Positions 1-8,960 of a stretch of DNA of 64,000 nt are shown here, piece by piece. This DNA is from Verrucomicrobium sp. BvORR034 (GTDB taxonomy: Bacteria; Verrucomicrobiota; Verrucomicrobiia; Verrucomicrobiales; Verrucomicrobiaceae). The position numbers and the translations under genes are program-made. Under the pieces are notes generated by a model. That model worked only from the letters and a program-made list of their open reading frames with translations. It searched no databases and was not told where the DNA came from. The DNA lies in contig NZ_BATQ01000045.1 in the NCBI RefSeq assembly GCF_000739635.1, positions 16,608 to 80,607 of the forward strand, in the 5' to 3' direction. Numbering within the stretch: position 1 is the stretch's first letter; every line of letters starts with the position of its first letter.

Positions 1-797
1 GCCGGGCTGAACCAGAACATGGAGGAGAAACCAGCGAGGCCGATTCCCACATCGTCCCACCGGAGGCCGGCACGGAGAAAGATGTCCGCATGCACCTCCA
101 TGATGGCGGGGCTGCCCGGAGTGGAATGAAACCGGAAAGCACCGGTGGTAGAAGGGCTGTTGAGCAGTGCCTGCCACACGAGTTGCGAGCTCTGGGCGGC
201 GGGTTCTTCGAAGGAGAATCGCTCAAACAAGGGGAACTCTTCTTTGCCAGACCTGCGCAGGATGAGGCCGCGGGCGCTCAGTCCGTAACTGAGCGTGTCC
301 GGATGGCCCCGGAAGTAACTGGCTCCTCCAAAAGTGAACTGCTCATAGGCTGACCCGCCGATGTGGGTGGGACCTAGAACGCGAAACCCTCCGTACCCCG
401 GCAGATCGTTGTCTCCCGGAGTGGGAAGATCTTGAGGAAACTTGAAGTAGCTGGCCTGGAAAGGGACGGGATGCGAGAGCCCGTCTTGAAGGACATTGAG
501 CTGGATGCCTTTGCTGTTGAAGCTGCCTGCGAGCCGGGGCTCAATGCGGAGGTTGCCAGCGGACTCGTTGAAGAGAAAGTGCTGGCGTTGGATCCGGATG
601 CTCCTGAGGGCGTCGTAGTTGAGGTTTCTGGCAAAGGCAGTGGGAGCCTGAAATCCGGGGGCATACGGCAGTGCTGCCAGGCGTTCGGCTTCCTGTGCGT
701 AGAATTGCTGCTTCGGATCCCGATCGTGAGCGGCAAGCTGGGAACTGGTCAGAAGCAGTAGCGAAAGAAGAAGGGGGCAGGCAGGACTGAGCATCAT
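1..797 (-). CDS. opgG: OpgG/MdoG-family periplasmic glucan biosynthesis protein (3' end outside window)
   Basis: The reading frame is open from an ATG at 797 to the window edge, giving about 265 N-terminal residues of a family usually near 500. It begins with a hydrophobic Sec signal (MMLSPACPLLLSLLLL). Family motifs follow in order: FQASYFKFPQDLP, YGLSARGLILRR, EEFPLFERFSFEEP, LLNSPSTTGAFRFHSTPG and an FSSMFWFSP segment at the edge. These match OpgG/OpgD proteins, which act in the periplasm in making osmoregulated glucans. OpgG cannot be separated from OpgD from this part alone. It is transcribed away from glgX, 94 bases downstream of that gene, so the two may be co-transcribed. The downstream part cannot be judged. 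Confidence 0.85.
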   Translation of the reverse strand, partial: MMLSPACPLLLSLLLLTSSQLAAHDRDPKQQFYAQEAERLAALPYAPGFQAPTAFARNLNYDALRSIRIQRQHFLFNESAGNLRIEPRLAGSFNSKGIQLNVLQDGLSHPVPFQASYFKFPQDLPTPGDNDLPGYGGFRVLGPTHIGGSAYEQFTFGGASYFRGHPDTLSYGLSARGLILRRSGKEEFPLFERFSFEEPAAQSSQLVWQALLNSPSTTGAFRFHSTPGSPAIMEVHADIFLRAGLRWDDVGIGLAGFSSMFWFSP

Positions 798-891
798 GAT
801 CCGTAGCGCAGAGCATAGTGCTGCCTGCCACGGCATCACCTGCCTCTGCTTACGAATTCACGTAGGGATGCTGCCGGCCCCCTGGGTATGG

Positions 892-3024
892 TCATTCAGG
901 CGCGGAGGTGAAGACAGTCAGGCTTCTCGCGGGTAGATTGAGTTCCGCACCACTCGTGACGTTCTCTTTGGGTACCCGGTCACAGGTGGTGAGGCGGAAG
1001 GCCCAGTCACTGGGGCCATCTGCGGCGGGGAGCACCATGTTGAGATCTTCATAGTGCCCATTGATCAAGACGAGCACCGTGTTGCTCTTTTGCGGGGTGC
1101 CATCCTCGTTCTTGAGCTGCAGAGCAGACCCGGGCAGAAGCATGCCGAAGCACCGCGTGAATCCCGCCTCCCAGTCCCGGCCTTCCATCTCCCGGCCTTC
1201 CGGATTCCACCAGATGACGTCCTTAGGCAGATCAGGCCCGTGCGACTGTCCGGTGAGGAAGTACTTGCGGGAGAGGACGGCTTCCTCACGGCGCAGGGCG
1301 ATGACACTGCGGGTGAAGTCCCGTATCTCGACGGCGTCGCCCTGCCAGTCCCATGAAAGCCAGGTCAACTCATTGTCCTGGCAGTAAGTGTTGTTGTTGC
1401 CCTGCTGGGTGTGCCAGCGTTCATCGCCAGCCACCAGCATGGGGGCACCCTGCGAGAGGAAGAGGGTGGCGATGAAGTTCTTGGCCTGTTGTTTCCTGAG
1501 CGCCTGCACCTCCGGTGCCGCGGGGTCACCTTCATGGCCGCAGTTCCAGCTCTCGTTGTCATTGGCTCCATCCCGGTTCTCCTCGCCATTGCGCTCGTTG
1601 TGCTTGTCATTGTAGCTCACCAGATCCCGCAGGCAGAAGCCGTCGTGGGCGGTGATGAAGTTGATGCTGGCCTGGGGATGGCGACCACTGTGGTTGTAGA
1701 GGTCCGCGCTGCCGCTGAAGCGGAAGGCGGCGTCGTTGGCGACGTCCACCCCTTTCCAGAAACGGCGGATCTGGTCGCGATAGCGGCCGTTCCACTCCGA
1801 CCAGCCCGTGGGGTAGTTGCCCACCTGGTAGCCGCCCATGCCGATGTCCCAGGGTTCGGCGATGAGCTTGACCTGGCTTAGCACGGGATCCTGACCGACG
1901 GCATCGAAGAAAGAGCCATACTTGTCCCAGCCGTGCGCCTCCCTGGCCAGGGCGCTGGCGAGGTCAAAGCGGAAACCGTCCACATGCATCTCCGTCACCC
2001 AGTAGCGGAGGCTGTCCATCACCAGCCGGAGTCCGGCGGGGTTCATGGTGTTGACGGTGTTGCCGCAGCCGGTGAAGTCCTCGCAATAGCGGGCGGACGA
2101 GGGCGAGAGGCGGTAGTAGGAGGCGTTGTCCATTCCGCGCAGGGAGAGGGTGGGGCCGCGCTGGCTCCCTTCCGCGGTGTGGTTGTACACCACGTCGAGA
2201 ATGACCTCCAGGCCCGCCTGATGCAGCCGCTTTACCATGCCCTTGAACTCACGCATGGCTTCATGCGGGTCTCGTGAGGCCGCATACTCTGGTTCAAAGG
2301 CAAAGAACGACAGCGTGTTGTAACCCCAGTAGTTCGTGCGGCCGTTCTCCAGCAGGAAGGCGTCGTCAAGATGGTGGTGAACTGGCAGCAACTCCACCGT
2401 GGTGATGCCGAGATCCTTCAGGAACCGGATGGCCTGATCTGAGGCCAGTCCGGCGTAGGTGCCGCGAAGGTGCTCGGGGAGGGCGTTCAGGTTCTTGGTA
2501 AAACCTTTCACATGGGCCTCATAGATGACGGTTTCCCTCCAGGGCACGCGCGGTGGCTCATCGCCGCCCCAGTCGAACCGTGTGTCCATCACCATGCCCA
2601 GCGGGGCCAGATGAGCGGAGTTTTTCCGGTCAATGCTCAAATCCTCCCTGGCCGCCCCCGTACGGTAACCAAAGAGAGAGGGGCCCCAGCGGACCAGAGG
2701 ACGGCCAATGGCCTTCGCATAGGGGTCCAGCAGCACCTTTTGTGGGTTGAACCGATGGCCCTGCTCGGGCTCGTAGGGACCATGCGCGCGGTAGCCATAC
2801 ACCTGGCCCGCCTTTATCCCTGGGACAAAGCCGTGCCAGACGTGATCCGTGCACTCTGGCAGGAATATGCGGGTCTCCCGTTGGAGCTTGGGTCCGTCGA
2901 AGAGACAGAGTTCCATGCGCGTGGCATGGGCGGAGTATACGGCGAAATTGGTGCCGTCCAGCGCGGCGGTGGCACCGAGAGGGAAGGGGCGTCCGGGACG
3001 GAGGGGGGCTCGAGTAGGGAACAT
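892..3024 (-). CDS. glgX: Glycogen debranching enzyme GlgX (isoamylase type, GH13)
   Basis: At 710 residues this is slightly longer than E. coli GlgX (about 657). An N-terminal CBM48-like region (roughly residues 10-110) precedes a GH13 barrel. Recognisable blocks are ELLPVHHHLDDAFL, NYWGYNTLSFFAFEPEYA, VILDVVYNHTAEG, the nucleophile block DGFRFDLAS (about residue 353), the acid/base block LIAEPWDIG (about 390) and FITAHDGF (about 458). The enzyme hydrolyses alpha-1,6 branches of phosphorylase-limited glycogen in the cytoplasm. With MalQ at 4.2-5.9 kb it fits a glycogen or maltodextrin turnover route, although the L,D-transpeptidase gene lies between them on the other strand. Confidence 0.95.
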   Translation of the reverse strand: MFPTRAPLRPGRPFPLGATAALDGTNFAVYSAHATRMELCLFDGPKLQRETRIFLPECTDHVWHGFVPGIKAGQVYGYRAHGPYEPEQGHRFNPQKVLLDPYAKAIGRPLVRWGPSLFGYRTGAAREDLSIDRKNSAHLAPLGMVMDTRFDWGGDEPPRVPWRETVIYEAHVKGFTKNLNALPEHLRGTYAGLASDQAIRFLKDLGITTVELLPVHHHLDDAFLLENGRTNYWGYNTLSFFAFEPEYAASRDPHEAMREFKGMVKRLHQAGLEVILDVVYNHTAEGSQRGPTLSLRGMDNASYYRLSPSSARYCEDFTGCGNTVNTMNPAGLRLVMDSLRYWVTEMHVDGFRFDLASALAREAHGWDKYGSFFDAVGQDPVLSQVKLIAEPWDIGMGGYQVGNYPTGWSEWNGRYRDQIRRFWKGVDVANDAAFRFSGSADLYNHSGRHPQASINFITAHDGFCLRDLVSYNDKHNERNGEENRDGANDNESWNCGHEGDPAAPEVQALRKQQAKNFIATLFLSQGAPMLVAGDERWHTQQGNNNTYCQDNELTWLSWDWQGDAVEIRDFTRSVIALRREEAVLSRKYFLTGQSHGPDLPKDVIWWNPEGREMEGRDWEAGFTRCFGMLLPGSALQLKNEDGTPQKSNTVLVLINGHYEDLNMVLPAADGPSDWAFRLTTCDRVPKENVTSGAELNLPARSLTVFTSAPE

Positions 3025-3176
3025 AGGGAGTGGTCAGTCAGCAAGGCCTTTCAAAGGGCTATCGAAGCAATCCTGGCGAACGGTTGGAAGAATTGGCGGG
3101 CAAGAACTTCTTCGCCGCCACGAGTGGGAACTGAGTCCCTTCCAACCGATGCGAGGTGGCGCCGCGATTCGGGGGC

Positions 3177-4160
3177 ATGAAACGACTGACCTGTATCCTC
3201 GTGGCCGGGACGGCGTTCCTTGTCTTCGGTGCCTTGGCTGAATCCGCTGCCCAGGAGCCGGAGTTCAAGTTCACGCCGGAGGTTGAGTCCATGCTGCGAC
3301 TGCAGGTTTTTCTGGATCGGGCGGGCTATGGTCCAGGCAAGATCGATGGGAAGGATGGTCAGTTCACGCGGACCGCCCGGGAGATCTATGAGCGTGTTCA
3401 TGGCCCCGTGCCTGAGCAGGAGCTCAAGGCGGATGCCGCCACTCCTGATGCTGGTACCGAGGGATCACTGGCTCTGACCAAATATGTGGTGACCAAGGCG
3501 GATGCGGCGCTCGTGGGAGAGCTCCCGGAGAAGCCGGAAGATCAGGCAGGGCGTGAATGGCTGCCCTATGCGAGTCTCGTGGAGGCGGTGGCCGAGAAGT
3601 TCCATTGCGATGAGAAATTCTTCCGCCAGCTAAACGGTGGCAAGGCCGAAGCTCTGAAGGAAGGCGACGAGGTGTTGGTGCCCAATGTGGAGCCCTTTGA
3701 CGTGAATGCGGTGAAGACTGTCGCGCCCGGCCACGCCATGCCCCAGGGGGAGGTGAAGACGCTGGTGAAAATTCTCAGCAGCAACAACATGCTGGAGGTG
3801 GTTCAAGGAGACAAAATTGCGGCGGCATTTCCCGTGACCATTGGATCCACCGAGACCGGTACACCGACAGGGACCTGGACGATCAAAGGCATGGAGCGAT
3901 TCCCCAAGTTTCGTCGCGATGAGAAGATGCTCAAGGAAGGTGAGCGCAGTGGCAAGTTTCTCATGATCCCGCCCGGGCCCAACAATGACGTGGGCGTGAT
4001 CTGGATTGAGCTGGATCGCAAAGGGCTTGGCATTCACGGGACCAAGCTCCCCGACTCGATCGGCCGGTCGGAGAGCCATGGGTGCATCCGTCTGGCAAAC
4101 TGGGACGTCCTCCGCCTCGCAGGCCTGGTTAAGTCCGGGGTGAAGGTGGAAGTGAAGTAG
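3177..4160 (+). CDS. Exported L,D-transpeptidase (YkuD domain)
   Basis: The ATG at 3177 is preferred over one at 3156 because it directly begins a signal peptide (MKRLTCILVAGTAFLVFG, cleavage near AESAAQ). The product has 327 residues. Residues about 40-75 look like a peptidoglycan-binding repeat (VFLDRAGYGPGKIDGKDG). Residues about 125-175 look LysM-like. The C-terminus carries the YkuD signature: GIHGTKLPDS followed by SESHGCIRLANWD, with the catalytic cysteine near residue 303 and the partner histidine near 286. Such enzymes form 3-3 cross-links in peptidoglycan or attach proteins to it. It stands alone, convergent with malQ. Confidence 0.9.
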   Translation: MKRLTCILVAGTAFLVFGALAESAAQEPEFKFTPEVESMLRLQVFLDRAGYGPGKIDGKDGQFTRTAREIYERVHGPVPEQELKADAATPDAGTEGSLALTKYVVTKADAALVGELPEKPEDQAGREWLPYASLVEAVAEKFHCDEKFFRQLNGGKAEALKEGDEVLVPNVEPFDVNAVKTVAPGHAMPQGEVKTLVKILSSNNMLEVVQGDKIAAAFPVTIGSTETGTPTGTWTIKGMERFPKFRRDEKMLKEGERSGKFLMIPPGPNNDVGVIWIELDRKGLGIHGTKLPDSIGRSESHGCIRLANWDVLRLAGLVKSGVKVEVK

Positions 4161-4165
4161 GAGGC

Positions 4166-4193
4166 GTTGGAAGTTAAGGGTTAAGAGTTAGAT
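4166..4193. repeat. GTTANNN heptamer array A, 4 units
   Basis: Four consecutive 7-base units follow GTT(A/G)NNN (GTTGGAA, GTTAAGG, GTTAAGA, GTTAGAT). The array lies in the 27-base gap between the L,D-transpeptidase and malQ and runs into malQ, whose TAA stop (4188-4190, minus strand) falls inside the last unit. Unlike arrays B-D it has no inverted partner. Confidence 0.8.
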
Positions 4194-5912
4194 GTCAGCC
4201 TTTTCTGGCTGGCGGTGGGTTCGTTGAATCAACTCTCGAACCCGGGCGATGCGCGGGCCGAAGACGGGGTGATGGGCGAAGGCGGAGAGCGGGTGGTCCA
4301 GCCGTTCGTTCCAGGTCTCGGTACCGTAGCTGCCGGGCAGGTTGAATCGTTGGGGTGTGCCGAGAAGGTCGCTGCTCATGAGCACGGTGAGGTCACACGG
4401 TGTTTTGAAGAGAGCCTCCTGAAGGGCGAGGAGGAGGTCATCGTTCAGAGTGTCTGGTGCAGGGGCCGACCATCCGGCGAAGCCCAGCAGATTCGCAAGA
4501 TCTTTGGCGGCATCGCCATTGAGATTCGCCCTGGCACCGGCCTGAAGGTTCGGATACAGCGCGGCCAGGGGGGCGTGGTCATGGTTGGCATAGGAACCCA
4601 GGCTGGGGCGCCGGTAGGTGGTGGGAGGCAGGAGGGTGCGTTCCTCGGTGCGCTCCAGTTGGGGGAAGACAAGATTGGCCACCCCCAGATCATCCAGCGT
4701 GCGGCGCATGTAGTCCGGCATGTTTCCCATGATCTCGGCGATGAGGTACATGTCACCCGCAGCTTCCTTCATCACGGAGATGATCTCGTGGCCTTGCAAC
4801 TCGTTCATGCGAGCGCTGACGGGATCTTCATCGGGGCCAGGGACAAAGCGGGGCATTCGTCCTCCGGTACGGCGCAGCACTTCCTCATCGGTTAACGTCG
4901 CGAACTCGGTATGACGGGCTCCGCCACCCCATGGGAACATGTAGGCCCGGAAATAACCTCTCAGGTGATCCAGCCGGCAGATGTGAAAGAACTGTCTCTC
5001 CGAGGCGATGCGCCCGCGGAGCCAGGCGAAGCCGCTGGAGCGGTGATTCTCCCACCGATAGGGTGGGAGCCCCCAGTTCTGGCCCCACCGCTCGGAGTCC
5101 TTGTTGGTGTCAAAATACACGATGGGCCGGGTGCCCATGTTCCAATCCGCGTCGAACAGCTCGGGGCTGGCCCACACATCCACGCTGGATTTCGAGACGC
5201 CAAAGGACATCTCCCCCATGAGCATCACGCCGCAGGCGTCTGCATGGCGGCGGACCTCCTGCCACTGACGCCAGGCCACCCACTGCACATAGGCGAAGCC
5301 CTGGCGCAGCTCGGTGAGATACCGGCGCTCTGGATGGGACTCGAACCAGCCCTCCGCAGCCTCCACGCGGTGGTGCTCGGGCCGCCACTGGGTCCAGTTC
5401 GGATTGCCCTCATACTCCCGGATGAGGAGACGGTACAGGGTGTAAACCGGCAGCCAGTCGGCCGAGTTCCTTTGAAATTCCTCGAACTCGCTCCAGAGGT
5501 CGGGAGTCTCTGCCTGCGCCGCCTTGAACCGGTGAAATGCTGCCAGAAGGATGTGCAGCTTCAGGAGCTGCACCGTGTGGTGTTTCACCGTCCCTTCACG
5601 GAGCTGTGCCAGCCAGGCCCCAGGGGCGAAGTGGGCGAGCACACCTTCAGTCAATCCCGGCACATTGGCTGGAGAGAGGTCCAGCAGAGCCGGGGAGAGG
5701 GCCCGGGAGGAGATGGGGTTGTATGGACTGTGATCGCCAATCGTCTCATGGATGGGCAGGGTCTGCAGCACCGCGAAGCGGTTTTCCTTGCAGAAAGTCA
5801 CGGCTTCTTTCATGGCGAGCGTGTCACCGATGCCGAAGTCATTGGCGTGACGGAGGGCGAAGACGGGCACGAGCAGTCCCGCAAGATTCTTGTTAAAGGT
5901 GGGGGCGGACAT
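4188..5912 (-). CDS. malQ: 4-alpha-glucanotransferase (GH77, MalQ family)
   Basis: The product has 574 residues from the ATG at 5912 (MSAPTFNKNLAG). A TTG at 5954 would add 14 residues but has no better ribosome site. The opening LVPVFALRHANDFGIGD is the typical MalQ N-terminal block. The active-site blocks are ICRLDHLRGYFRAY (nucleophile Asp), LIAEIMGNMPDYMR (acid/base Glu, in EIMG where many family members have EDLG) and YANHDHAPLA (His-Asp). The enzyme transfers maltooligosaccharides between 1,4-glucans. The stop codon is supplied by a GTTANNN repeat unit. Confidence 0.92.
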   Translation of the reverse strand: MSAPTFNKNLAGLLVPVFALRHANDFGIGDTLAMKEAVTFCKENRFAVLQTLPIHETIGDHSPYNPISSRALSPALLDLSPANVPGLTEGVLAHFAPGAWLAQLREGTVKHHTVQLLKLHILLAAFHRFKAAQAETPDLWSEFEEFQRNSADWLPVYTLYRLLIREYEGNPNWTQWRPEHHRVEAAEGWFESHPERRYLTELRQGFAYVQWVAWRQWQEVRRHADACGVMLMGEMSFGVSKSSVDVWASPELFDADWNMGTRPIVYFDTNKDSERWGQNWGLPPYRWENHRSSGFAWLRGRIASERQFFHICRLDHLRGYFRAYMFPWGGGARHTEFATLTDEEVLRRTGGRMPRFVPGPDEDPVSARMNELQGHEIISVMKEAAGDMYLIAEIMGNMPDYMRRTLDDLGVANLVFPQLERTEERTLLPPTTYRRPSLGSYANHDHAPLAALYPNLQAGARANLNGDAAKDLANLLGFAGWSAPAPDTLNDDLLLALQEALFKTPCDLTVLMSSDLLGTPQRFNLPGSYGTETWNERLDHPLSAFAHHPVFGPRIARVRELIQRTHRQPEKADI

Positions 5913-6102
5913 TTCTCGGAAGGTCGGGTTGGCGGCAGGGATGGCCGCCCGCAAATGAAGCTTGGGCAGGCAGCCTGACTAGAGGGTTCGGGTGGGAGGC
6001 CACGTTCGCGCTTTGCCACTCAGTGACACATATCCACCCGCCCCTTTGGAAACAGCCGACCTGGCAGTGGCACCCGAACCCTTTTTAAAATAGGAGGATC
6101 TT

Positions 6103-6342
6103 ATGTCTGCTGCTGCTTGTGAAACCTGCGGGAATGTCTATGACAAGGCCTTCGAAGTCGTCATCGCTGGTGAGAGCCACACCTTTGACAGCTTCGAATG
6201 CGCGATCCATGCGCTAGCGCCCCAGTGCGGCCATTGTGGCTGCCGGATCGTGGGGCATGGGCTTGAGTCGGAGGAAGGCATCTACTGCTGCGCCCACTGT
6301 GCGAAGCACGCGGGTGAGCAGGGACTCAAGGACCGGGTGTGA
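6103..6342 (+). CDS. Small Cys/His-rich zinc-binding protein
   Basis: The 79-residue product contains CETCGNVYD near the N-terminus, FECAIHAL, then CGHCGCRIVGHG and YCCAHCA, so nine cysteines and several histidines are in CxxC-type pairs. The YCCAHCA block resembles the zinc-finger part of SmtA/BmtA metallothioneins, and similar proteins have been labelled prokaryotic metallothionein. I infer zinc binding; the role is unknown. The start is well supported: an AGGAGG lies 6 bases before the ATG, one of the few strong ribosome sites in this window, which suggests high expression. It appears monocistronic. Confidence 0.8.
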   Translation: MSAAACETCGNVYDKAFEVVIAGESHTFDSFECAIHALAPQCGHCGCRIVGHGLESEEGIYCCAHCAKHAGEQGLKDRV

Positions 6343-6372
6343 CATTCGTTGCACTCTTCGCTCCTGCCGGGA

Positions 6373-7515
6373 TCAGGTGCCTGACCGTGCCAATGCGGGA
6401 TCTGCCGACGAGACCATGGCCGCAGGGAGCGGGAAACTCACGGTGGCGCGGGCTCCTCCTTGGGTGGAATTGCCGATGGCGAAAGTGGCGCCAATGCGGT
6501 CAGCGGTGCGCTTGGCGGCGGCGAGCCCCAGGCCGAGTGCCGGTGAGTGGGACAGGGCGCGACCGCGCAAGTAGGGGCGGAAGGGTTCGTTTAAATAATC
6601 ATCCGGGAAGCCTGAGCCGTTGTCCTCCACTTGAAAGAGGACCTGGCAGCTGTTGTGGCTGATGGTTACCAGAATCATGCCGTCCCTCGGTGTGTGATGG
6701 ATCGCGTTGGAAAGGAGCGCATCCACAATCTGCCTCACAGCAAAGGGGGAAGCTGCCACGAGAGGTTGCTGCGAAGGGCTGGTAATGCGCATGTCCACAC
6801 ACTTCCGCTTGGCCGTGAGGTACCAGCGTCCGGCCAGCGTTTCGAGGTTCGAGGTGATTTGTTCCGTGATGGGAGGGGAGTCGTGCATGCCCGCCTGCTC
6901 CTGCGATTGTTTGTGCAGAAAGCGCTCCACGGAGGTGAGCATGGACTCCACCTGGGCATTGGCCTCCATCGCCAGGGACGTCTCACCTGGCCGGTGCAGC
7001 TCGGCGATCTTTTTTGTCAGGAGGGCGATGTGCTGAAGGGGCTGATGCCATTCCTCAGCAATCATCCCCAGGGTGCGGTTGTGCTCCAGCAGGTGAGCCT
7101 CATGACGGCGCCGGGTTTGCACGAGCTGTACGTGGGTGAGCACCCGGGCGAGCAGTTCGGCTTTGTTGAACGGCTTGGCAATGTAGTCCACGCCTCCCGT
7201 TTCAAACCCGCGCACAATGGAGGACTGGTCAGCGCTGCCGGAAAGGAACACCACCGGGACATGGCTCGTGGCCCGGTTGCTCTTGATCTGGCGGCAGACT
7301 TCGAACCCATCCATCTCAGGCATGATCACATCCAGGAGGATGAGGTCAGGGATCTTGGTCGCCAGGCAGTTCAGGGCCTCCCGACCTCCATTGGCGGTAA
7401 TGACCTCAAATCCACGATGCGTGAGCAGATTGGTCACCATCTGAAGGTTGCGGACCTGATCATCCACCACCAGTACCAAACCGCTAATCGCCACGCCTGA
7501 AGACAAAACCTGCAT
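6373..7515 (-). CDS. Response regulator receiver-histidine kinase hybrid
   Basis: The 380-residue protein has no membrane segment. Residues about 12-130 are a receiver domain: acidic pair VVDDQ (18-19), phospho-acceptor Asp62 in LILLDVIMPEMDG, and Lys114 in IAKPF. A kinase module follows. The candidate phospho-accepting His157 is in AEEWHQPLQ rather than the usual HELRTPL. The ATP-binding part has DALLSNAIHHTP (N box), VEDNGSGFPDDY (G1) and ALGLGLAAAKRTADRIG (G2). A receiver ahead of the kinase suggests it takes phosphate or protein input from a separate sensor. No clear partner gene is adjacent. Confidence 0.88.
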   Translation of the reverse strand: MQVLSSGVAISGLVLVVDDQVRNLQMVTNLLTHRGFEVITANGGREALNCLATKIPDLILLDVIMPEMDGFEVCRQIKSNRATSHVPVVFLSGSADQSSIVRGFETGGVDYIAKPFNKAELLARVLTHVQLVQTRRRHEAHLLEHNRTLGMIAEEWHQPLQHIALLTKKIAELHRPGETSLAMEANAQVESMLTSVERFLHKQSQEQAGMHDSPPITEQITSNLETLAGRWYLTAKRKCVDMRITSPSQQPLVAASPFAVRQIVDALLSNAIHHTPRDGMILVTISHNSCQVLFQVEDNGSGFPDDYLNEPFRPYLRGRALSHSPALGLGLAAAKRTADRIGATFAIGNSTQGGARATVSFPLPAAMVSSADPALARSGT

Positions 7516-7696
7516 GATCGTTTATCGCAAAGTGCCCGGTGGGTGATCGTAGGCAAATGAGAGTGCTATTCAGAAACTCCTGAGCCGTTCCTGAGGGCTA
7601 CCGGCTGAGGAGTGACAGATTGGACAACAAAGGATGATTCACCCCATGCGACCGGGTTAGTGCCGCGAGCCGATGCCTGAGGGAAGCCCTCACCCC

Positions 7697-7894
7697 ATGA
7701 ATACGAAACCTCCTGTGACCCAAGAAGATCCGCCCCAGCCGGCCAGCGCGGACAAGCTGGAACTGCGCGCCGTGGAAATCGCCAAACGCGACGGTCGCGA
7801 ATCCGTGACAAGTCAAGACCGGCAAGAGGCCTACGAAGAAATGAAGGAGACCAGCCAGCCCAATCCTACGGACCAAGACGAAGCGTCCCATTGA
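7697..7894 (+). CDS. Small hydrophilic protein of unknown function
   Basis: The 65-residue product starts MNTKPPVTQEDPP. The ATG at 7697 is preferred because GAGGGAAG sits about 10 bases upstream; an ATG at 7673 would overlap that site. A short helical core (LELRAVEIAKRDGRESV) is followed by a charged tail ending DQDEASH. It loosely recalls DUF2934-like small proteins but the match is weak. It is convergent with the next gene, 9 bases apart. Confidence 0.55.
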   Translation: MNTKPPVTQEDPPQPASADKLELRAVEIAKRDGRESVTSQDRQEAYEEMKETSQPNPTDQDEASH

Positions 7895-7903
7895 GCATGG
7901 CTT

Positions 7904-8323
7904 CTACTCGAGCACATCCACGAGCTGCCGGATCGGCACCCCAGTGCTGTAGAACCAGATGATGCCGCGTGAGGCGTGGGGAACGATCTCAACATCCACC
8001 TGATCCTGAGCCCATTGGGCACGATGGGCTGGACTGTCCACCCACTCCCGGGCATTCAGCCACTGGTGATAGGAGTGGGATTTGAAGAAGATGTACGTGG
8101 ACGTGACGCCATGCTCCACCGCGTAGTTCTGACAATCGGTCAGCGTGTCGATGTGATCCTGCAAGGCGACAATCGGGGTGAAACCTTCATCCTGGATGGT
8201 GTGGAGATGGCTCGCAGCTTCCAGGTCCTCGTATCGCAGGAACAGGATGCCTTCTACAGGCTCTTCACAGATGTCGAGGTAGGAATCAAAGGCCGCTTTG
8301 AACTCGTCAAAATCAGTTTTCAT
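7904..8323 (-). CDS. Hypothetical protein, 139 residues
   Basis: I do not recognise this family. The sequence is acidic and soluble, with no signal peptide or membrane segment. It contains two similar stretches rich in aromatic residues (GILFLRYEDLEAASHL and TYIFFKSHSYHQWLNAREW). The open frame has normal composition and a clean ATG. Its stop faces the small gene at 7697-7894. Confidence 0.6.
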   Translation of the reverse strand: MKTDFDEFKAAFDSYLDICEEPVEGILFLRYEDLEAASHLHTIQDEGFTPIVALQDHIDTLTDCQNYAVEHGVTSTYIFFKSHSYHQWLNAREWVDSPAHRAQWAQDQVDVEIVPHASRGIIWFYSTGVPIRQLVDVLE

Positions 8324-8418
8324 GGCTGTGAGGATGAGAATGAGAATACCCCCACTGAATCGGGCGGTGCTCCACCCATGGATGGAGAGAACTCACCGCC
8401 CGATGAGATGGCAGGGTA

Positions 8419-8838
8419 TCAGGCCGTCAGGAAAGGGGCGAAGTCAGGCAGGTCCTGAGTGCCCGCCGGCGTCAGATCCTCCGCCTTTGCCGTCAGCTTG
8501 AGCGAGGGGAAGAGCCAGCGGGGAGCGGTGCCCTTCGGGAAGATGGCGGAGCCAGATTCCAGGTTGTGAAACGGGCAGCGCTTGAGGGGAATCTCCTCGA
8601 TCTGTGCCAGGATCTCCGCCTTCTCACGCTCGCTCCAGTTTTTTTGAAGGCAGCCAATGTAGCGCAGTCCCTTGCGCTCCCACACTCCTACGAGCAGGGC
8701 CTTGAAAGTTTTTCCCGAGGGAATGTAGCCGCCGATCCAGACCGGGAGCTGACCTCCTGTGAAGAGGATGGGGAGAGGGGAGCGTTTCGAAGATGAGGGC
8801 GGCGGCGCGGCAGGGGCGAGGGGGGTGCACAGGGTCAT
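8419..8838 (-). CDS. Stand-alone ATP-dependent DNA ligase C-terminal (OB-fold) domain
   Basis: The 139-residue product from the ATG at 8838 matches the C-terminal OB-fold part of LigD-type DNA ligases: VWIGGYIPSGKTFKALLVGV, then GLRYIGCLQKNWSE, a helix, PLKRCPF, and RWLFPSLKLTAKAEDLTPAG. The nucleotidyltransferase half with the lysine-adenylation motif is absent here and upstream. It could be an accessory domain acting with a ligase encoded elsewhere, a DNA-binding protein in its own right, or a gene remnant. The frame is intact over the whole domain, which favours function. Confidence 0.65.
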   Translation of the reverse strand: MTLCTPLAPAAPPPSSSKRSPLPILFTGGQLPVWIGGYIPSGKTFKALLVGVWERKGLRYIGCLQKNWSEREKAEILAQIEEIPLKRCPFHNLESGSAIFPKGTAPRWLFPSLKLTAKAEDLTPAGTQDLPDFAPFLTA

Positions 8839-8960
8839 GAATGGGGGTGGGGTTTTCCGAGCTACGGAGGTGCCTCTTCTATTGCGGGTATCAACTTGTG
8901 CTTGGTAACGGAAAAGCCACGTGACAGGCGGTCTGATGCGATACGCAGATGAGACATCAC

